64,000 bases of DNA, from contig BLSF01000024.1 in NCBI GenBank assembly GCA_012862575.1, positions 188,843 to 252,842 of the forward strand, written 5' to 3'. This document shows, in pieces, positions 21,713 to 33,500 of the stretch. The DNA is from Parietichytrium sp. I65-24A. Taxonomy: Eukaryota; Sar; Bigyra; Thraustochytrida; Thraustochytriidae. The position numbers and the translations under genes are program-made. The first letter of the stretch is position 1. Each line of letters starts with the position of its first letter. The notes beneath the pieces are model-generated. The model was given only the letters and a program-made list of their open reading frames with translations, ran no database searches and was not told where the DNA came from.

Positions 21713-21750
21713 TCAGAATTCAGAATTTCAGAATTCAGAATTCAGAGTTC
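21713..21750. repeat. CAGAATT tandem repeat
   Basis: About five imperfect CAGAATT units with embedded GAATTC sites. Confidence 0.8.
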
Positions 21751-21940
21751 ATAGCCAGAACCCAAATGATTTTTTTTCGGTTTATTCTTTTGTTGTTCTG
21801 GGTGAAAATAGTCAAGTGTCCAGCGTGGCGCAATCTTGACTTGTGGAAAAAAGGAAAAGCCTCTCCTGCGTGGCAGGCTAGTTTCTCTCACTCGCGGCTT
21901 AGTGGGATCTTGAAGAGTATAAGTAGGCCGCTGCTTGCTT

Positions 21941-21966
21941 GCATTTGCTTGCATGCATGCAAATGC
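21941..21966. repeat. Inverted repeat around a palindromic TGCATGCA core
   Basis: GCATTTG at 21941-21947 pairs with CAAATGC at 21960-21966, and the centre TTGCATGCATGCAA is itself palindromic. Confidence 0.75.
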
Positions 21967-22042
21967 ATATTTGCTTGCTTGAATTTTGCACGCACTTGCT
22001 CGTTCGTAATGAACCTGCTTTCAAATCCCGACTGTCTACAAT

Positions 22043-22061
22043 GCGTGAGGCAGCCTCACGC
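22043..22061. repeat. Perfect 8-bp hairpin with 3-base loop
   Basis: GCGTGAGG and CCTCACGC flank CAG. It lies in gene-free DNA and has no run of T after it. Confidence 0.75.
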
Positions 22062-23380
22062 GGACTTGAGACAGCGCAGCCTGAGCTCCAACCGCAAAAC
22101 GGTTTAGCAGTGAATTTGTTGGTTCGAGAGAAGATGTTTGATTGTGCATGTTCATGTTCTGAAATGCATGAAATGTAGAATTTTGCTTTCGTGACTTGGC
22201 GCACTGCTAGTGACACCGTCACCCAAATCGGTACGAGTTGGCACAAGTCAACCAAAGTCACGAGACACACGTCTGCAAGCATCTGTGCAAGCCTTTCACA
22301 TGTTTCGGCCAGTCGATAGCGTCGTGGAGAGCCAGGAATGGAAGGTGATACTTTACACAGCGAAGTGAGTTTTGAAGCAGGCATTGGCACCACTGGCACT
22401 GGGGAAGCGACGTCAGATCGAATGGCTGTCCAAAGCCCCTATCCGCTCATTCCCTGCAAACCGTGACAACTAAGAGTCGGTTTTTGCCCGCGTGGCATCC
22501 CATCCTACCAGCGCCGTCTCCCTTAAGAGTACCTAGCACCCGGTTTGTACGATCAGGGAACATTCTCCAATTCATGAACATTCACTTCAAGGGTGATAGA
22601 ACTGAATACCATTACCTTATAAATGATTAATTTTCCAATAGCAATAATAAGAATCCCCTCCCTACCGGTATCTGTCCATAGTAGCTCTTATTGGAACGAA
22701 GTACTAATGATCTGTCAGAGGAAGCAGGCGGGTTCTTCCTTCCACACGTCACAACCACCCAACCCGCCCACAAATCCGAACCATTGGAACCGGCAGGAAC
22801 ACGAAACAACAACAACAACGCACCAGTCTGGGACCATACTCTTCTTCGGTTCTCCATCCGGTTCCCCGTCCTCGGTGAAACCGACAGAGCCAGCCAAGCA
22901 TCCAATCTGAAGGACCGAAGATCTCAGCTGCTCTTACCAGTAAAGACTAGCGACGCTACCTCCTGTCAGGAAGAGCCAACAGGTGAGGCGGGAAAGGAAG
23001 GAAGTAAGGAAGGTAGATAGGTAAGTGCGGGGATACCACGGTGGGGGGCGCAGCGAGTACAGTCCAACGCGCTGTGGGTGGAACGCTGATTGCCTCTACC
23101 ATACATACATACCTACATACCTACATACACACCCGAAGCCAAAACACACACAAACATACATAAATACGAGCACGGCGGCAGAGCAGCTCGGCTTGCGCTT
23201 GCGTACATTCTCCGGTATACCGCGTTGACGTTAGTTAGTTGTGTATTGTTTGCTGTTGTTTGCTGCGCGGACTGCCGTTTCTGTAACGCTGTGCGTTTGG
23301 GATATTGGGGATATTGGGATATTGGGGATACCGGGTACTTGGTGCGCTGTATCGCACGGGAACGTTTGGGGCTGGAGTGT

Positions 23381-23413
23381 GCTGTGAGCTGTGAGCTGTG
23401 AGCTGTGAGCTGC
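23381..23413 (+). repeat. CTGTGAG / GAGCTGT tandem repeat upstream of COG1
   Basis: Four to five 7-bp units end about ten bases before the COG1 ATG. A GTG inside this array would open the same frame, but the ATG at 23425 is the better start. Confidence 0.8.
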
Positions 23414-23424
23414 GGAGCGTAAGG

Positions 23425-26400
23425 ATGGAAAGCGTGCAATTTCGCGATGTGTCGGACCTGTACCGTCGACTGCCAGTGGATCAGGTATGGCTGGTGCTGG
23501 AAAGCACACGTGAGCAGGTGGATGGAAAGCGCACGGAACTTCGACAATTGATCAGCGATCGGTATCATGATCTTATTGACTCGGCCGATGCTATCATTGG
23601 TATGGATCGCACGGTGGAGGAGTTCAAGCAGCTCGTGTCGCGAGTAGAGGCCGGATCTACTGCTCTTGTTGATGGGCACAGCGCGCTGATAAGCAGTTTG
23701 GGGGAGGCTTCCAGCAGTGCCCAGGTCTCGCCAACAAAGAAGGCAGACGAAGCCAACGACGAGAGCTCCACCTTTGCTCGGGCCGATCTATTGACTTTGG
23801 CAGCTGTGGATATTTGGGAAGCTGTGGACGCCAAAGAGCTGTGGACGGCCTGCGAGATTTATTTGAAGGCGCGCGACGCCTATGAATTCCTTCGAGGAGG
23901 CAGTGCGACGCAGCAACAACGTGTGCCGAACTCGTCTGCTACTGGTGCGAACTTGGATTATGACGCTCTTGACCTGCTTGGAGTAGACCCAAGCACGCTG
24001 GCCTCTCTGATCACTTCAAAGCCAGACGCCAATAGAAAAATCTCGGGCGAAAACGCAGCATCTATTTGGGAGTTTTATCCTTATCTAAAGTCCCACTGGA
24101 TTCAGGTGGAACAGGCGCGGACCAAAATTCTCGACGAAGCGGCTGCGATTCTGCAAAGCGAAGAGATGAACTTGGACGCTACTAGCGGAGCTATTAGAGC
24201 GATGCTGGTGCTCGGCCAGGTCTCGTCCGAGCAAAGCCTCTCACAGCTCTTGAGCGCAAGAGGCGACCTCTTGGTGAAAATTCTGAGCTCGGCTGCCAAC
24301 AGCGAGGACTCCGAGCATACGCTAGACTTGGACGTTATTCCAAAAGCACAAGCTATCCTCATGAACACTATCGCAAATTGTGGGCAACTTTATGGCCCGA
24401 ATTCCGGGAAAATAGGCGAGAACGTGGAGGTGGACAACGAACTTGCCCGACAAGAAATTTCTGACTGGGTTCGAACCCTAGTCCCTACGGTGAACGAGCT
24501 GATTGGCAAAATTCTTGGGCGAATAAAAGATCTGGACGATCTTCGTGGTCTTCAACAAACGGTTTTGGAAAACGAGCGCAACGGCTCTGCGGAAGATGTC
24601 AACGATCTTGACTTTAGCTCTTGGCAATTGTATTACGAAAGTCTGGTGGACCCAGAACTGTGGGAGCCGCACCCGCCTGGTGTTTTCCTTTACAACTTGT
24701 TCTTTGCAGATCCCTTCACAGACCGCGCAGTTGTGCTATTTGAGACTACATTTGAGAAAATTTGCACAAGTTTGAATCGAAATCTCACCTGTGTGCTGGA
24801 AGCGAGCGAGAGGACAAATCAAAATGAGATGACCTCAGCCGAATCTACCTGGCTGACTTCATCGAAAAGTGCCCTGGCGTTGTCTGACGGGGGCAGTTTG
24901 GACGGGAGCGGCGATGAGGACGATGCAGAAAGCGAGGCTGAGCTTGATGGGCTCGAGTTTGACGGCAAGACCTATCTTTTACTGAGCTCGATGATGCTCT
25001 CCGAAGACGCGGTAGATCGCGCGAGGGCAGCTGTATATCTTTTGCAGGACTTTAATGCCGACTTGCACACCCTAAGTTTGACTGTGCGCCAATTCTTAAA
25101 TCGACTGAAAGGCAAGTCGAGCAGTCAGACTTTCATGGACAAGCTTCAGCAGAGTTGTGCAATGGTTCTGAAAACCCTGGGGGAGCAAATTGGCGCAAAG
25201 CTGGACAGCTCTCTTGTCAAGTTCCAAACGAAAGTGTTTGAGGCGATTAAGGGACACTCAGTGCCAGATACCGCCGAGGAAGTAGGCTCTGCGTCCCCCG
25301 CCCCGCCCACACAAGCAGCAGCTGCGGACGAGGGGACGGACAATTTAACTGCTTTCCTCAAGCAATCCTTGTTTGTGTGCCGCATTGCACAAGGAGTTCT
25401 TGCTTCGAGGAGTATCCTGGCGGTGTTTGTTGCCGGCGAGCTGTTGGGGCGCTTCACTAGTAGCTTTGAGTCGATATCGTCAAGATGCGATCAAGTTTTT
25501 GCTGATTCAACTCTCGCCATGAGCAGAGGGGTCCTGGAGTTCTCCCTCCAGGCGCAGGACTGGTCTCATTCACGAGACTGGAAAATGCTCTACGGGGGCT
25601 GGGAGCGTATTTCCATAAATCTCCTGGACGGAGGGAATGACCCATTAGACGACTCGTTCAATGCAGATGGAGACGGCCTGAGTGATGAAGACGGTGACTT
25701 GTCCGATACTGTCGTCTTGCCTGGAGCAGTCTCTTCGGGAGTTGCAATGTTTTCGTTCCTGCTCTCTAAACAGATTCGAGTGCTTGGTGACAGCCGATTT
25801 ATCTCAGCACCTTCCGTTCTTGCGCTTTCAATCTCTCCAGGCGGAGCTGTGAAGTTTGGGACGGCCTCTGGCAAGCTGGTAGGAAGGGGAAGCAAACAGG
25901 GGGCGCAGGAGGAACTCTGGTTGGAGGATTTCCTGCGCGCTGCAGCAGACAATTTTTGCAGGGCCAGCCAAAAGGCAATCTTGCAGCTCGCAGATAAGGG
26001 CTTGGCCTTGGTTCAAGAGCTATACAAGGAACACATCAGCAAGCACGAAAACTCGGCAAACGAGGCCGCCGCACTGCAGACGGTTTTTGACCTCTACTGG
26101 TTCGAGTGGTTGCTGTACGTTCGCGATCGACCCAAGGAGAATGTACTACAGACTCTTATCGACTCGTTGACTGATTCGGAGCACATTGACCCGGTCAATT
26201 GGAGTATCTACGACCAGCTCTTGTTGAATAGGGTGAAAACTTACCGCGAGCGGAACTCGCTCTTATTCGGTCCCACTCTCACGGTCAAGGCGTTTTACGA
26301 ACGCACTGCAAACGCCAAGCCATCCCTGATTCCGATGCCATCGTCATCCGTGGAAGGCGCATCGGCGTTCGACAGCAACAACATGCTTCATCTGGGGTAC

Positions 26401-26679
26401 CTTGGCAACAGTGCTATGGCTCGCATACCTCTGCTGCCAATCCCGACTTCGTTTCGCACATTTCAGCAAAAGAGGGCCATGCAACGTCAGAGATCCAATT
26501 CATCCACACGCACACTGCTGGCGTCCCCGACAGGGCATGCTGCATCCGCGAAGAGCTCGAATGCAAATTCATCTTCAATTCAGGAGGACGCTTCTGCAGC
26601 GCTCAAGGTGATGGGCCAGGTAGGCTCCAACCTATTTTCGCATGCAAGCTCTTGGTTCGGAAAGCCTTCAGAGGACTAA
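23425..26679 (+). CDS. COG1: Conserved oligomeric Golgi complex subunit 1
   Basis: Subunit of the COG tethering complex, which acts in retrograde vesicle traffic within the Golgi. Single exon, 1084 residues (human COG1 is 980). The N-terminus carries the Vps51/COG1 signature: a short VQFRDVSDLYRRLPVDQVW stretch, then KRTELRQLISDRYHDLIDSA and IIGMDRTVEEFKQL (residues ~5-75), forming the coiled coil that joins the complex core. The remainder is helical, typical of CATCHR proteins, with acidic low-complexity inserts (~485-515 and ~745-765). The C-terminal ~90 residues are Ser-rich and end in FSHASSWFGKPSED. The ATG at 23425 has AGG before it and G after it, and the conserved motif follows directly. 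Confidence 0.9.
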   Translation: MESVQFRDVSDLYRRLPVDQVWLVLESTREQVDGKRTELRQLISDRYHDLIDSADAIIGMDRTVEEFKQLVSRVEAGSTALVDGHSALISSLGEASSSAQVSPTKKADEANDESSTFARADLLTLAAVDIWEAVDAKELWTACEIYLKARDAYEFLRGGSATQQQRVPNSSATGANLDYDALDLLGVDPSTLASLITSKPDANRKISGENAASIWEFYPYLKSHWIQVEQARTKILDEAAAILQSEEMNLDATSGAIRAMLVLGQVSSEQSLSQLLSARGDLLVKILSSAANSEDSEHTLDLDVIPKAQAILMNTIANCGQLYGPNSGKIGENVEVDNELARQEISDWVRTLVPTVNELIGKILGRIKDLDDLRGLQQTVLENERNGSAEDVNDLDFSSWQLYYESLVDPELWEPHPPGVFLYNLFFADPFTDRAVVLFETTFEKICTSLNRNLTCVLEASERTNQNEMTSAESTWLTSSKSALALSDGGSLDGSGDEDDAESEAELDGLEFDGKTYLLLSSMMLSEDAVDRARAAVYLLQDFNADLHTLSLTVRQFLNRLKGKSSSQTFMDKLQQSCAMVLKTLGEQIGAKLDSSLVKFQTKVFEAIKGHSVPDTAEEVGSASPAPPTQAAAADEGTDNLTAFLKQSLFVCRIAQGVLASRSILAVFVAGELLGRFTSSFESISSRCDQVFADSTLAMSRGVLEFSLQAQDWSHSRDWKMLYGGWERISINLLDGGNDPLDDSFNADGDGLSDEDGDLSDTVVLPGAVSSGVAMFSFLLSKQIRVLGDSRFISAPSVLALSISPGGAVKFGTASGKLVGRGSKQGAQEELWLEDFLRAAADNFCRASQKAILQLADKGLALVQELYKEHISKHENSANEAAALQTVFDLYWFEWLLYVRDRPKENVLQTLIDSLTDSEHIDPVNWSIYDQLLLNRVKTYRERNSLLFGPTLTVKAFYERTANAKPSLIPMPSSSVEGASAFDSNNMLHLGYLGNSAMARIPLLPIPTSFRTFQQKRAMQRQRSNSSTRTLLASPTGHAASAKSSNANSSSIQEDASAALKVMGQVGSNLFSHASSWFGKPSED

Positions 26680-28041
26680 CCGTCCATCCACTCCTTGTCA
26701 GCCCTGAGCAAAGTTCCTGGATCGCATCGCTACTCTATCATCGTACCGCCCGTGAATACCATTTAGAGCGTTTCCGACATGACATTTTCGTTTGCCCGAT
26801 TGCGTCGGAGTCCGAGTCGAGTCTGCTAGATTCACGCCAACGAATGGATGGGTACTTGCTCCATGTTCGTTGTCAATACAATTTACACAGCTTCTGTCCT
26901 TCTTGTGGGAGAACATCCTTTTTTTTTTTCCCGGACAGAGTCGCGAAAATAACCTCACGCTCCAGCTTCTATCAACTCAATTACCCTCTCGTCGACAGAC
27001 TTGGAGCGCGACGAGAAGAGAGAGTGAATGAAACGAGCTCATTCCGAAAACGTTCCATTCTCAATCTGTTCACTTTTCCTTCCTTCTTTCTCCAACCTCC
27101 TCCCGCGACAATTCCCCAGCCCGTACCAGCGGTGCCAACAAGAATGCTAAGACCCAGCAAGATTCACACCGACTAGCAAAAGGATTAGCACCACTCCCGA
27201 ACGATAGAAGGGAAGCACAACCGCCGCTTCCTATCTTTGGCAACTTTATCACAGTTTCTCAATCAAAATAATTCAGTCTAAGCCTACTGTCGATTTACAG
27301 TTACTTTTTCTTTCTGCAAAAAGCATTTCTCTTCCTCACAGAGGCAGGCGCACGCCTCAGCGTAGAATATGCGAATTCTAAATTCTGCAAAATCCAGCGG
27401 CCGTCTTCTCTCTCCACAGACATTTCTTTCTTTCACTCCCCCCTCACAACCCTGCACTATTACCACTCCTACTCTTACTCCTCTTCCTCCGGCCTATCTC
27501 CCAGTACCGTCGTCCCATTGGCTAGTGGCCAATGACCGGGTAGCGATGACTACCGACTTGTAAGGGTGCATTAGGCGAGGCCGTAAAGAAAAGGAGGGAG
27601 AGGATGGGAGAGGTGAAAAAGTTGAATTTGGATGTGACTGACTGAATGAATGAGTGAATGAATGAGTGAAGGCAGAACCCGATCTGTGTGGGAGAGAAGG
27701 CGAGACGGTCAGTGACGACGACGTTAGGCAACGAACGAGCAGTGTGTGTGTGTGTGTGTGTTGAGCGGTGAGCGGTGAGCGAGCAGTGGCGTGTGGTGGC
27801 ACAGTGCGAGAGTTTGTTTGAGAGTTTGATAGTTTCGGCGTCTGTAGGTTGATTTTTCTACGAAAAGGGGATACTCACGGCCTGGGAGCCGCCTGTCTGG
27901 TCGGTGCTGGCGTGTATGCGAGTGGCAGCATTGAGGTGATTGATTTGTGCTCGTGCTGGTGCACTCTGGCAGGGGATTATTCTTGGGTTTCAACGTGGGG
28001 CTGCGAGTGAGAGAGAGACACAAGTAAAAAGTAAAGTGGAG
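26680..28041. other. Intergenic region between COG1 and the GTPase gene
   Basis: About 1.36 kb between two plus-strand genes. It holds a T9 run near 26920, pyrimidine-rich stretches (27060-27120, 27395-27500), a GAATGAATGAGT array (27643-27670), a GT run (27742-27760) and GAGCGGT units (27763-27785). It ends in a purine-rich leader (28011-28041). No gene recognised. Confidence 0.5.
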
Positions 28042-29545
28042 ATGGCGGTGGCATCGGGGGTGTCCCGCGGGTTCGCGGAGACGATGGACTTCAAAATAGC
28101 ATCGCTGGGAAATGTAGATTCGGGAAAGTCGACGCTGGTAGGGTGCTTGACACGGGGCCTTCTTGATGATGGAAAGGGCAAGGCAAGGTCAGTATGTGCT
28201 CCGACACCAGCATGAGCAGAAGAGGGGCCAGTCGTCTTCGGTAACCACGACCTTGATCGGATATCGCGATGGGGAGCAGGTGTTGCCTTCTACTGAGGGC
28301 CGCCCAGGGAAATCGCAGAACAAGGACATATTTGAGGTTGCGTCCAAGGCCACACAGAGAGTGTGCCTGGTGGATCTGTGTGGGCATCAAAAGTATTTGA
28401 AGTCGTCCATCTACGGGTTGACGGCCATGAACCCTCATTGCGCAATGGTGGTGGTGGGCGCTGAGCGCGGTATTCAGCGCATGACCCGCGAACATGTTGG
28501 CCTCGCGTGCGCTCTTCGTATTCCGTTCTTCTTGGTGCTGACGAAGATCGATATGGCGCCGCCAGATATCTTGAAGGAGTCTCAGCGCAAAATCAAGCGC
28601 CTCCTCCAGCGGGCTGGCCGCAAGGCCTACATGATTCGCCAACCCGAGGACATCGAAGGTGCCATAAAGTGCATGGTGGCAAACCAAACTGCTTTTGCTC
28701 CGGTCTTCGAGGTGTCTTGCGTTACCGGGGACAACCTGGAGAATTTGCGCGAGTTCGTCAAGCAGCTCTGCAACGCAAAAGTACAGCCTGTCTTCACATG
28801 CGACGACGAAGAAAAGGCCGATGAGGAAACCAAAGTCGCGAAAGATGGCGAGAAAATGGCTCGTAAAACTGTCATTACGCCGCTGGAGACGGACTTGAAC
28901 ACTGCTTCGACGGACTCGTATGAAGGACCACTTAACCTTCTCCTTGACGATACGTACAATGTGCCTGGAGTTGGTATTGTGCTGGGCGGAACGGTGAGGA
29001 GCGGCGAGGCACACGTCGGTCAAAAGATTCATGTGGGGCCAAGCAAGAACGGAGAGTTCCGCCAGGTTCAGATTCGCTCCATTTTTCGTCAGTGCGTGCC
29101 TTCGCGCGTTGCATACCCTGGTCAGCACGCTACCTTCGCCGTGAAGTCGATTGGGAAGGCACCACCACTCAAGCGAGAATTGTTCCGCAAAGGGATGATT
29201 GCTGTATCGGATGCCAATGTCGAGCAAGCCAAGCTGCAGACTGTTTGGGAGTTTGAGGCCGATATCAAAGTCCTCCACCACTCAACCACCATTGACCGTG
29301 GCTACTCCCCTTTCATCCATATTGCTGGATCGCGGCAGTCCGCGCGGATCCTCGACATTAGGTCCGAGAAGGGTGAGGAGACTGTTGCAAGGACTGGAAG
29401 TCAGGTACAAGTGCGGTTTCGCTTCCTTCACTCGCCTGAATACATTGAGCCTGGCTGCCCACTGATTTTCCGGGAAGGCGATGCCAAAGGATGCGGCAGA
29501 ATAACCAGGCTTTTTAACGAGAATGGCGAGGAGCAACCTCTGTAA
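28042..29545 (+). CDS. GTPBP1/GTPBP2-like translational GTPase with an apparent one-base frame break
   Basis: Member of the EF-Tu-like GTPases linked to mRNA surveillance and ribosome rescue. G1 is GNVDSGKS (~residue 23), G3 DLCGH, G4 TKID, followed by domain II (GVGIVLGGTVRSG) and domain III (VQVRFRFLHSPEYIEPG). The ATG at 28042 opens a frame up to GKGKAR (codon 28186-28188). The conserved continuation QYVLRHQHEQKRGQSSSV starts at 28190, one base later, in another frame that runs to the stop at 29545. Aligned against the family (GFARQKLFRHKHE in animal GTPBP1) there is no room for an intron, so T28189 looks supernumerary. The cause may be an assembly error, +1 recoding, or a recent mutation. 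If one base is skipped the product is 500 residues, lacking the long N-terminal extension of animal GTPBP1. Confidence 0.85.
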
Positions 29546-30454
29546 ATTTTGGCGCAGCAGTTTATGGCTGTGTTCTCATTCCGGCAGTAAAAACTTGTAC
29601 AAAGAATCGATCCTTCCATCTTTTCCCCCAGCTAATCTATTCATTCTTGTGCCTCACCTCTTGCAGATTTCGTGTTTCGCGGCAGTTGTCTGTTTTCAGA
29701 ATACTGCCAACTTTGTTCGAAATTCGACTGTGAAATCAGGGACCCTTTGACTCTTGGCTGTTTTGATTGACTGTTGTGCGAATTTTTGAAAGGCTAGCGA
29801 TGCCTACGAATGGATATGGAAATATTTCAAAATCGCTCAACCCTAGCCAACCCTGACCCAATCTTCCTCCCCGGATCCCGCCGCACATCCGTCTACACGG
29901 AACCGCTAGTAGCCATTACACCAAAGGCCCAGGATTCGGGTTCTCCAGTACTTCTATCCGCTTCCTAATTTTCATTACTGTAGAATACAACCACCTACCG
30001 CCTTGGCCTTCCATTTCGCGGTCCTACCGCTCCACATAGTCTTCATTAATATCCATTCCTATCGTCGACCATAATCCCGCGAATAACCGCCTGTGTCTAA
30101 CACCCCCTACCTCGCAACTACCACGGGATCCTCCTCGATGCTAGCGAAATCCTTAAGATCTGGGCGTAAGCGGCTCGTCAGATCCGCGGCTGTAGCCTGC
30201 ATCTATCGCGGGGAGTAGGACCCTCGCAGCCCCACCCAGCAACACACAAAGAGAGAGAGAGAGAAACAGAGGACGCGAGAGGGAGAGGGACAGAGGCGAG
30301 GGAGGTGGAAGCGAGCCGGGTCTGCTAAGATCGAACGCGTGGACGCGCGCGCGCAAAGAGACAGGCAGTGGCCCGTGCAGTGACCTCGCGCGCGAATAAG
30401 GGACTCGGGGCGGAGCGGCGCCGGCGGGAAAGACCAAGGCGGACTTTACCGACG

Positions 30455-30485
<31 letters not shown>

Positions 30486-30553
30486 AAAAAAGAAAGAGAG
30501 AAAGAAAGAGAGAGCAGAGAGCAGAGAGCAGAGAGCAGGACGACGCAGGCATC
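29546..30553. other. Intergenic region upstream of ISWI
   Basis: Just over 1 kb between two plus-strand genes. The left part is unremarkable AT-balanced DNA. From about 30250 it becomes purine-rich with GAGA runs and then a GAAA array (about 30459-30510) and AGAGAGC units (30511-30538). No gene recognised. Confidence 0.5.
30459..30538 (+). repeat. GAAA and AGAGAGC arrays in the ISWI leader
   Basis: Purine-only tetramer repeats grade into 7-bp units and stop about 16 bases before the ATG at 30554. Confidence 0.85.
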
Positions 30554-33500
30554 ATGAGCAGCAGCAGCGAGGCAGCGGTGCTGGGGAGCCCGAAGAAGGG
30601 TTCCGCGGAGGCGGAGCAGCTTGCGGAACGCATCGCGGAGGAGGAGGAGTCTGACCGCAGGGAGGCGCGCAAGATGCACGACTCGAAGCTGAAGGAGCTG
30701 CGCGAGGAGCAGAACAAGCGCATGGAATCGAGCCAGGAGAAGTCGGCGAACGCGCGGCTGCAGTTCCTTATCGAGCAGGCGGACGTGTTCGCGAGGTTCA
30801 TGGACGGCGGCGTGGAGTCACTGAAGAAGTCGACCGCGAAGAAGACGCCAAAGAAGCAGAGCGGCACAGGATCCCGAGGGCGCAAGACCGAGGAAGAGGA
30901 GGACGAAGAGCTGATGGCAGACTCGATCAAGCACAAGAGGCTCACGCGGCTGTCCGTGCAGCCCGAGTGCATCAAGTTCGGAACGATGAGGCCGTACCAG
31001 ATTGAGGGGCTCAACTGGATGATCAACCTGTACGAGCAGGGAATCAACGGCATCCTGGCCGATGAGATGGGGTTGGGCAAGACCCTGCAGACCATCTCGC
31101 TCCTGGGGTACCTCAAGAATGACCGTAACGTTAGTGGGCCGCACATCGTCATCGTGCCAAAGTCAGTGCTGGGCAACTGGGAGAGGGAGTTTGCTCGATG
31201 GTGCCCAAGTCTACGCATCCTCAAGGTGCACGGCACTGCGCAGGAGCGCCAGGAGCAGATGAAGGAGGGCCTGCGTCCAGGTGAGTTTGACGTCGTGATC
31301 ACCACCTATGAGGTAATTCGCATCGAGAAGACCCAATTCCTCAAGTACAAGTGGCGCTACATCATTATGGACGAGGCGCACAGCATCAAGAACGAGCAGA
31401 GTCGCCTAGCCAAGACAGTGCGAGAGCTGGACACCGAGTTCCGACTCTTGATTACCGGAACACCGCTCCAGAATAATCTTCGCGAGTTGTGGGCCCTTCT
31501 CAACTTTCTCATTCCGGAGGTGTTCGGGGATGCCGAGCAATTCGAGGACTTTTTCAAAATTGACACCATGCAAGAGCAGAGCGTCGTCTCTAGGCTTCAC
31601 GCTATTTTACGCCCGTTCATGATTCGCCGCCTCAAGACCGATGTGGAAGACTCACTGCCCCCGAAACGTGAGGTGAAGCTTTTCACTGGCATGACCGAGA
31701 TGCAAACATATTACTACAAAAACACCCTCGACAGGAATTTGACTGCGCTCAACCAGCTCGGTGGCCCAGAAAAAAATCGCCTGCTCAACGTTCTCATGCA
31801 GCTGCGTAAGGTTTGCAACCACCCTTACCTCTTCCAGGGTGCAGAGCCCGGGCCACCATACTTTGACGGCCCACACTTGTGGGAGAATTCTGGAAAGATG
31901 ATCTTGCTGGACAAGCTGCTCACCAAGCTCAAGGCGAACGGCGATCGCGTCCTTATCTTTTCGCAGATGACCCGCTTGCTAGATATCCTTGAAGATTACA
32001 TGCGCTTCAAAGGGTACCAGTACTGCCGTATCGACGGTCAAACCAAGAGCGAGGATCGTGACAATTTTATGTCCGAGTTTAACGCTCCAGGATCGAGCAA
32101 GTTTGTTTTTCTGCTCTCCACCCGTGCTGGAGGTCTTGGGATCAATTTGCAGACTGCCAACATTGTTGTGCTGTACGACAGTGACTGGAACCCTCAGGCA
32201 GATTTGCAGGCACAAGATCGTGCGCATCGCATCGGGCAGAAGAAGGAGGTGACCGTGTTCCGCTTCATCACGCAGGGAACCGTGGAGGAGAAAATTGTGG
32301 AGCGCGCAGAGAAGAAATTGTATCTAGACGCTGTTGTCGTGCAGCAAGGCCGACTTCAGGAGACCAACAAGAACTTGAACAAGGAAGAGCTCATGTCCAT
32401 GGTCAAGTTTGGTGCCGAGGCGATCTTCAAGAGTGAGAAGGGCACCATCACGGACGAGGATATTGATCTCATTTTGGAAAAGGGTAAGAAGATCACCGAA
32501 GACACGGCTGCAAAGTTCAAAACGGACGCGCAACACAACTTGCTCAACTTCCGCTTGGACGATGATAATAAGGACACGTTTGACTTTGAGGGAGAAAATT
32601 ACCGTGGTAAAAAGGCAGGCCCTTTTATTGCGCTTCCTCAGCGTTCTCGCAAGAAGAACTATAACGTTAACGAAATCTACAAGGAGGCAATGTCTTCGGC
32701 CAAGGACATGAGCGCCAAGAGCCAGCCACGCGCTCCAAAGGGTATCACAATGCACGACTTTCAGTTTTTCAATAAAGATCGCATCGAGGCGCTCGAGAAG
32801 AAGGAGCATGAGCTTTTGTTGCAGCGCAGGGCTCATTTGCAGAAGATTAAGGAGGCCAAGAGTTTAGAGAAGAAGAACAAGCCGAAGGAAGAAGGCACAG
32901 CTGAAGGTGCGGAGGGCGAGTCCGCGGAGGTAGCAAAAGACGGCGAGGTGCTTGAGTCCGAGAAGCTGGAGGCGGAGTTGGAAAAGCTTGAGCTCAGCGC
33001 TGAGGAGCAGGAAGAGAAGGATAAGCTCATCGCTGAAGGCTTCGGCTCATGGAATCGCCGTGACTTTAGGGCGTACTGGCAAGCTTGCGAGCGTCACGGT
33101 CGAGATGCAAAGGACGACATCATCAATGATGTGGCAGAGGCCACTGGCAAGCCCAAGTCGGAGATTCGCTCGTACCACAACACCTTTTGGAAGCGGTACA
33201 AGGAGCTAAGTGATGGAGAGCGCATCTTGGACAAGATTAAGCGCGGGGAGCAGAAACTCGCGCGCAGGGCCGCCATCACAGAGGCGCTAGACAAGAAGGT
33301 TGCTCGCACAAAGAACCCTTGGCAATCGCTCCAGATTCAGTACGGATCGAATAAGGGCAAGACATTTACCGAGGAGGAGGATCGCTTCTTGGTGTGCATG
33401 ATGCAGCGCCTTGGGTACGGCAACTGGGATCTTCTCAAGCAGGAGGTGCGCAAAGCATGGAACTTTAGGTTCGACTGGTTTCTCAAGTCACGGACGGCCG

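Larger units (their letters stand above)
20988..23424. other. Large divergent intergenic region (pyrophosphatase / COG1)
   Basis: About 2.4 kb between two divergent genes. The pyrophosphatase side (20988-21350) is pyrimidine-rich on the plus strand, with CAACAAAAG and CATCTCATCCAACT repeats. Next come an AATTCAG array (21713-21750), a palindromic GCATTTG region (21941-21966) and a hairpin (22043-22061). An ATAC array (about 23100-23135), GGATATTG units (23299-23330) and CTGTGAG units (23381-23413) precede COG1. No frame here shows a domain or plausible composition, so I call no gene. Confidence 0.5.

Noticed and set aside
21899-22399. 166-codon minus frame in the large intergenic region
   Set aside because: Opens at GTG, spans inverted repeats and has Cys/His/Ser-rich, non-protein-like composition.
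28091-29281. 396-codon minus-strand frame
   Set aside because: Antisense to the GTPase, which carries all the conserved motifs on the plus strand.
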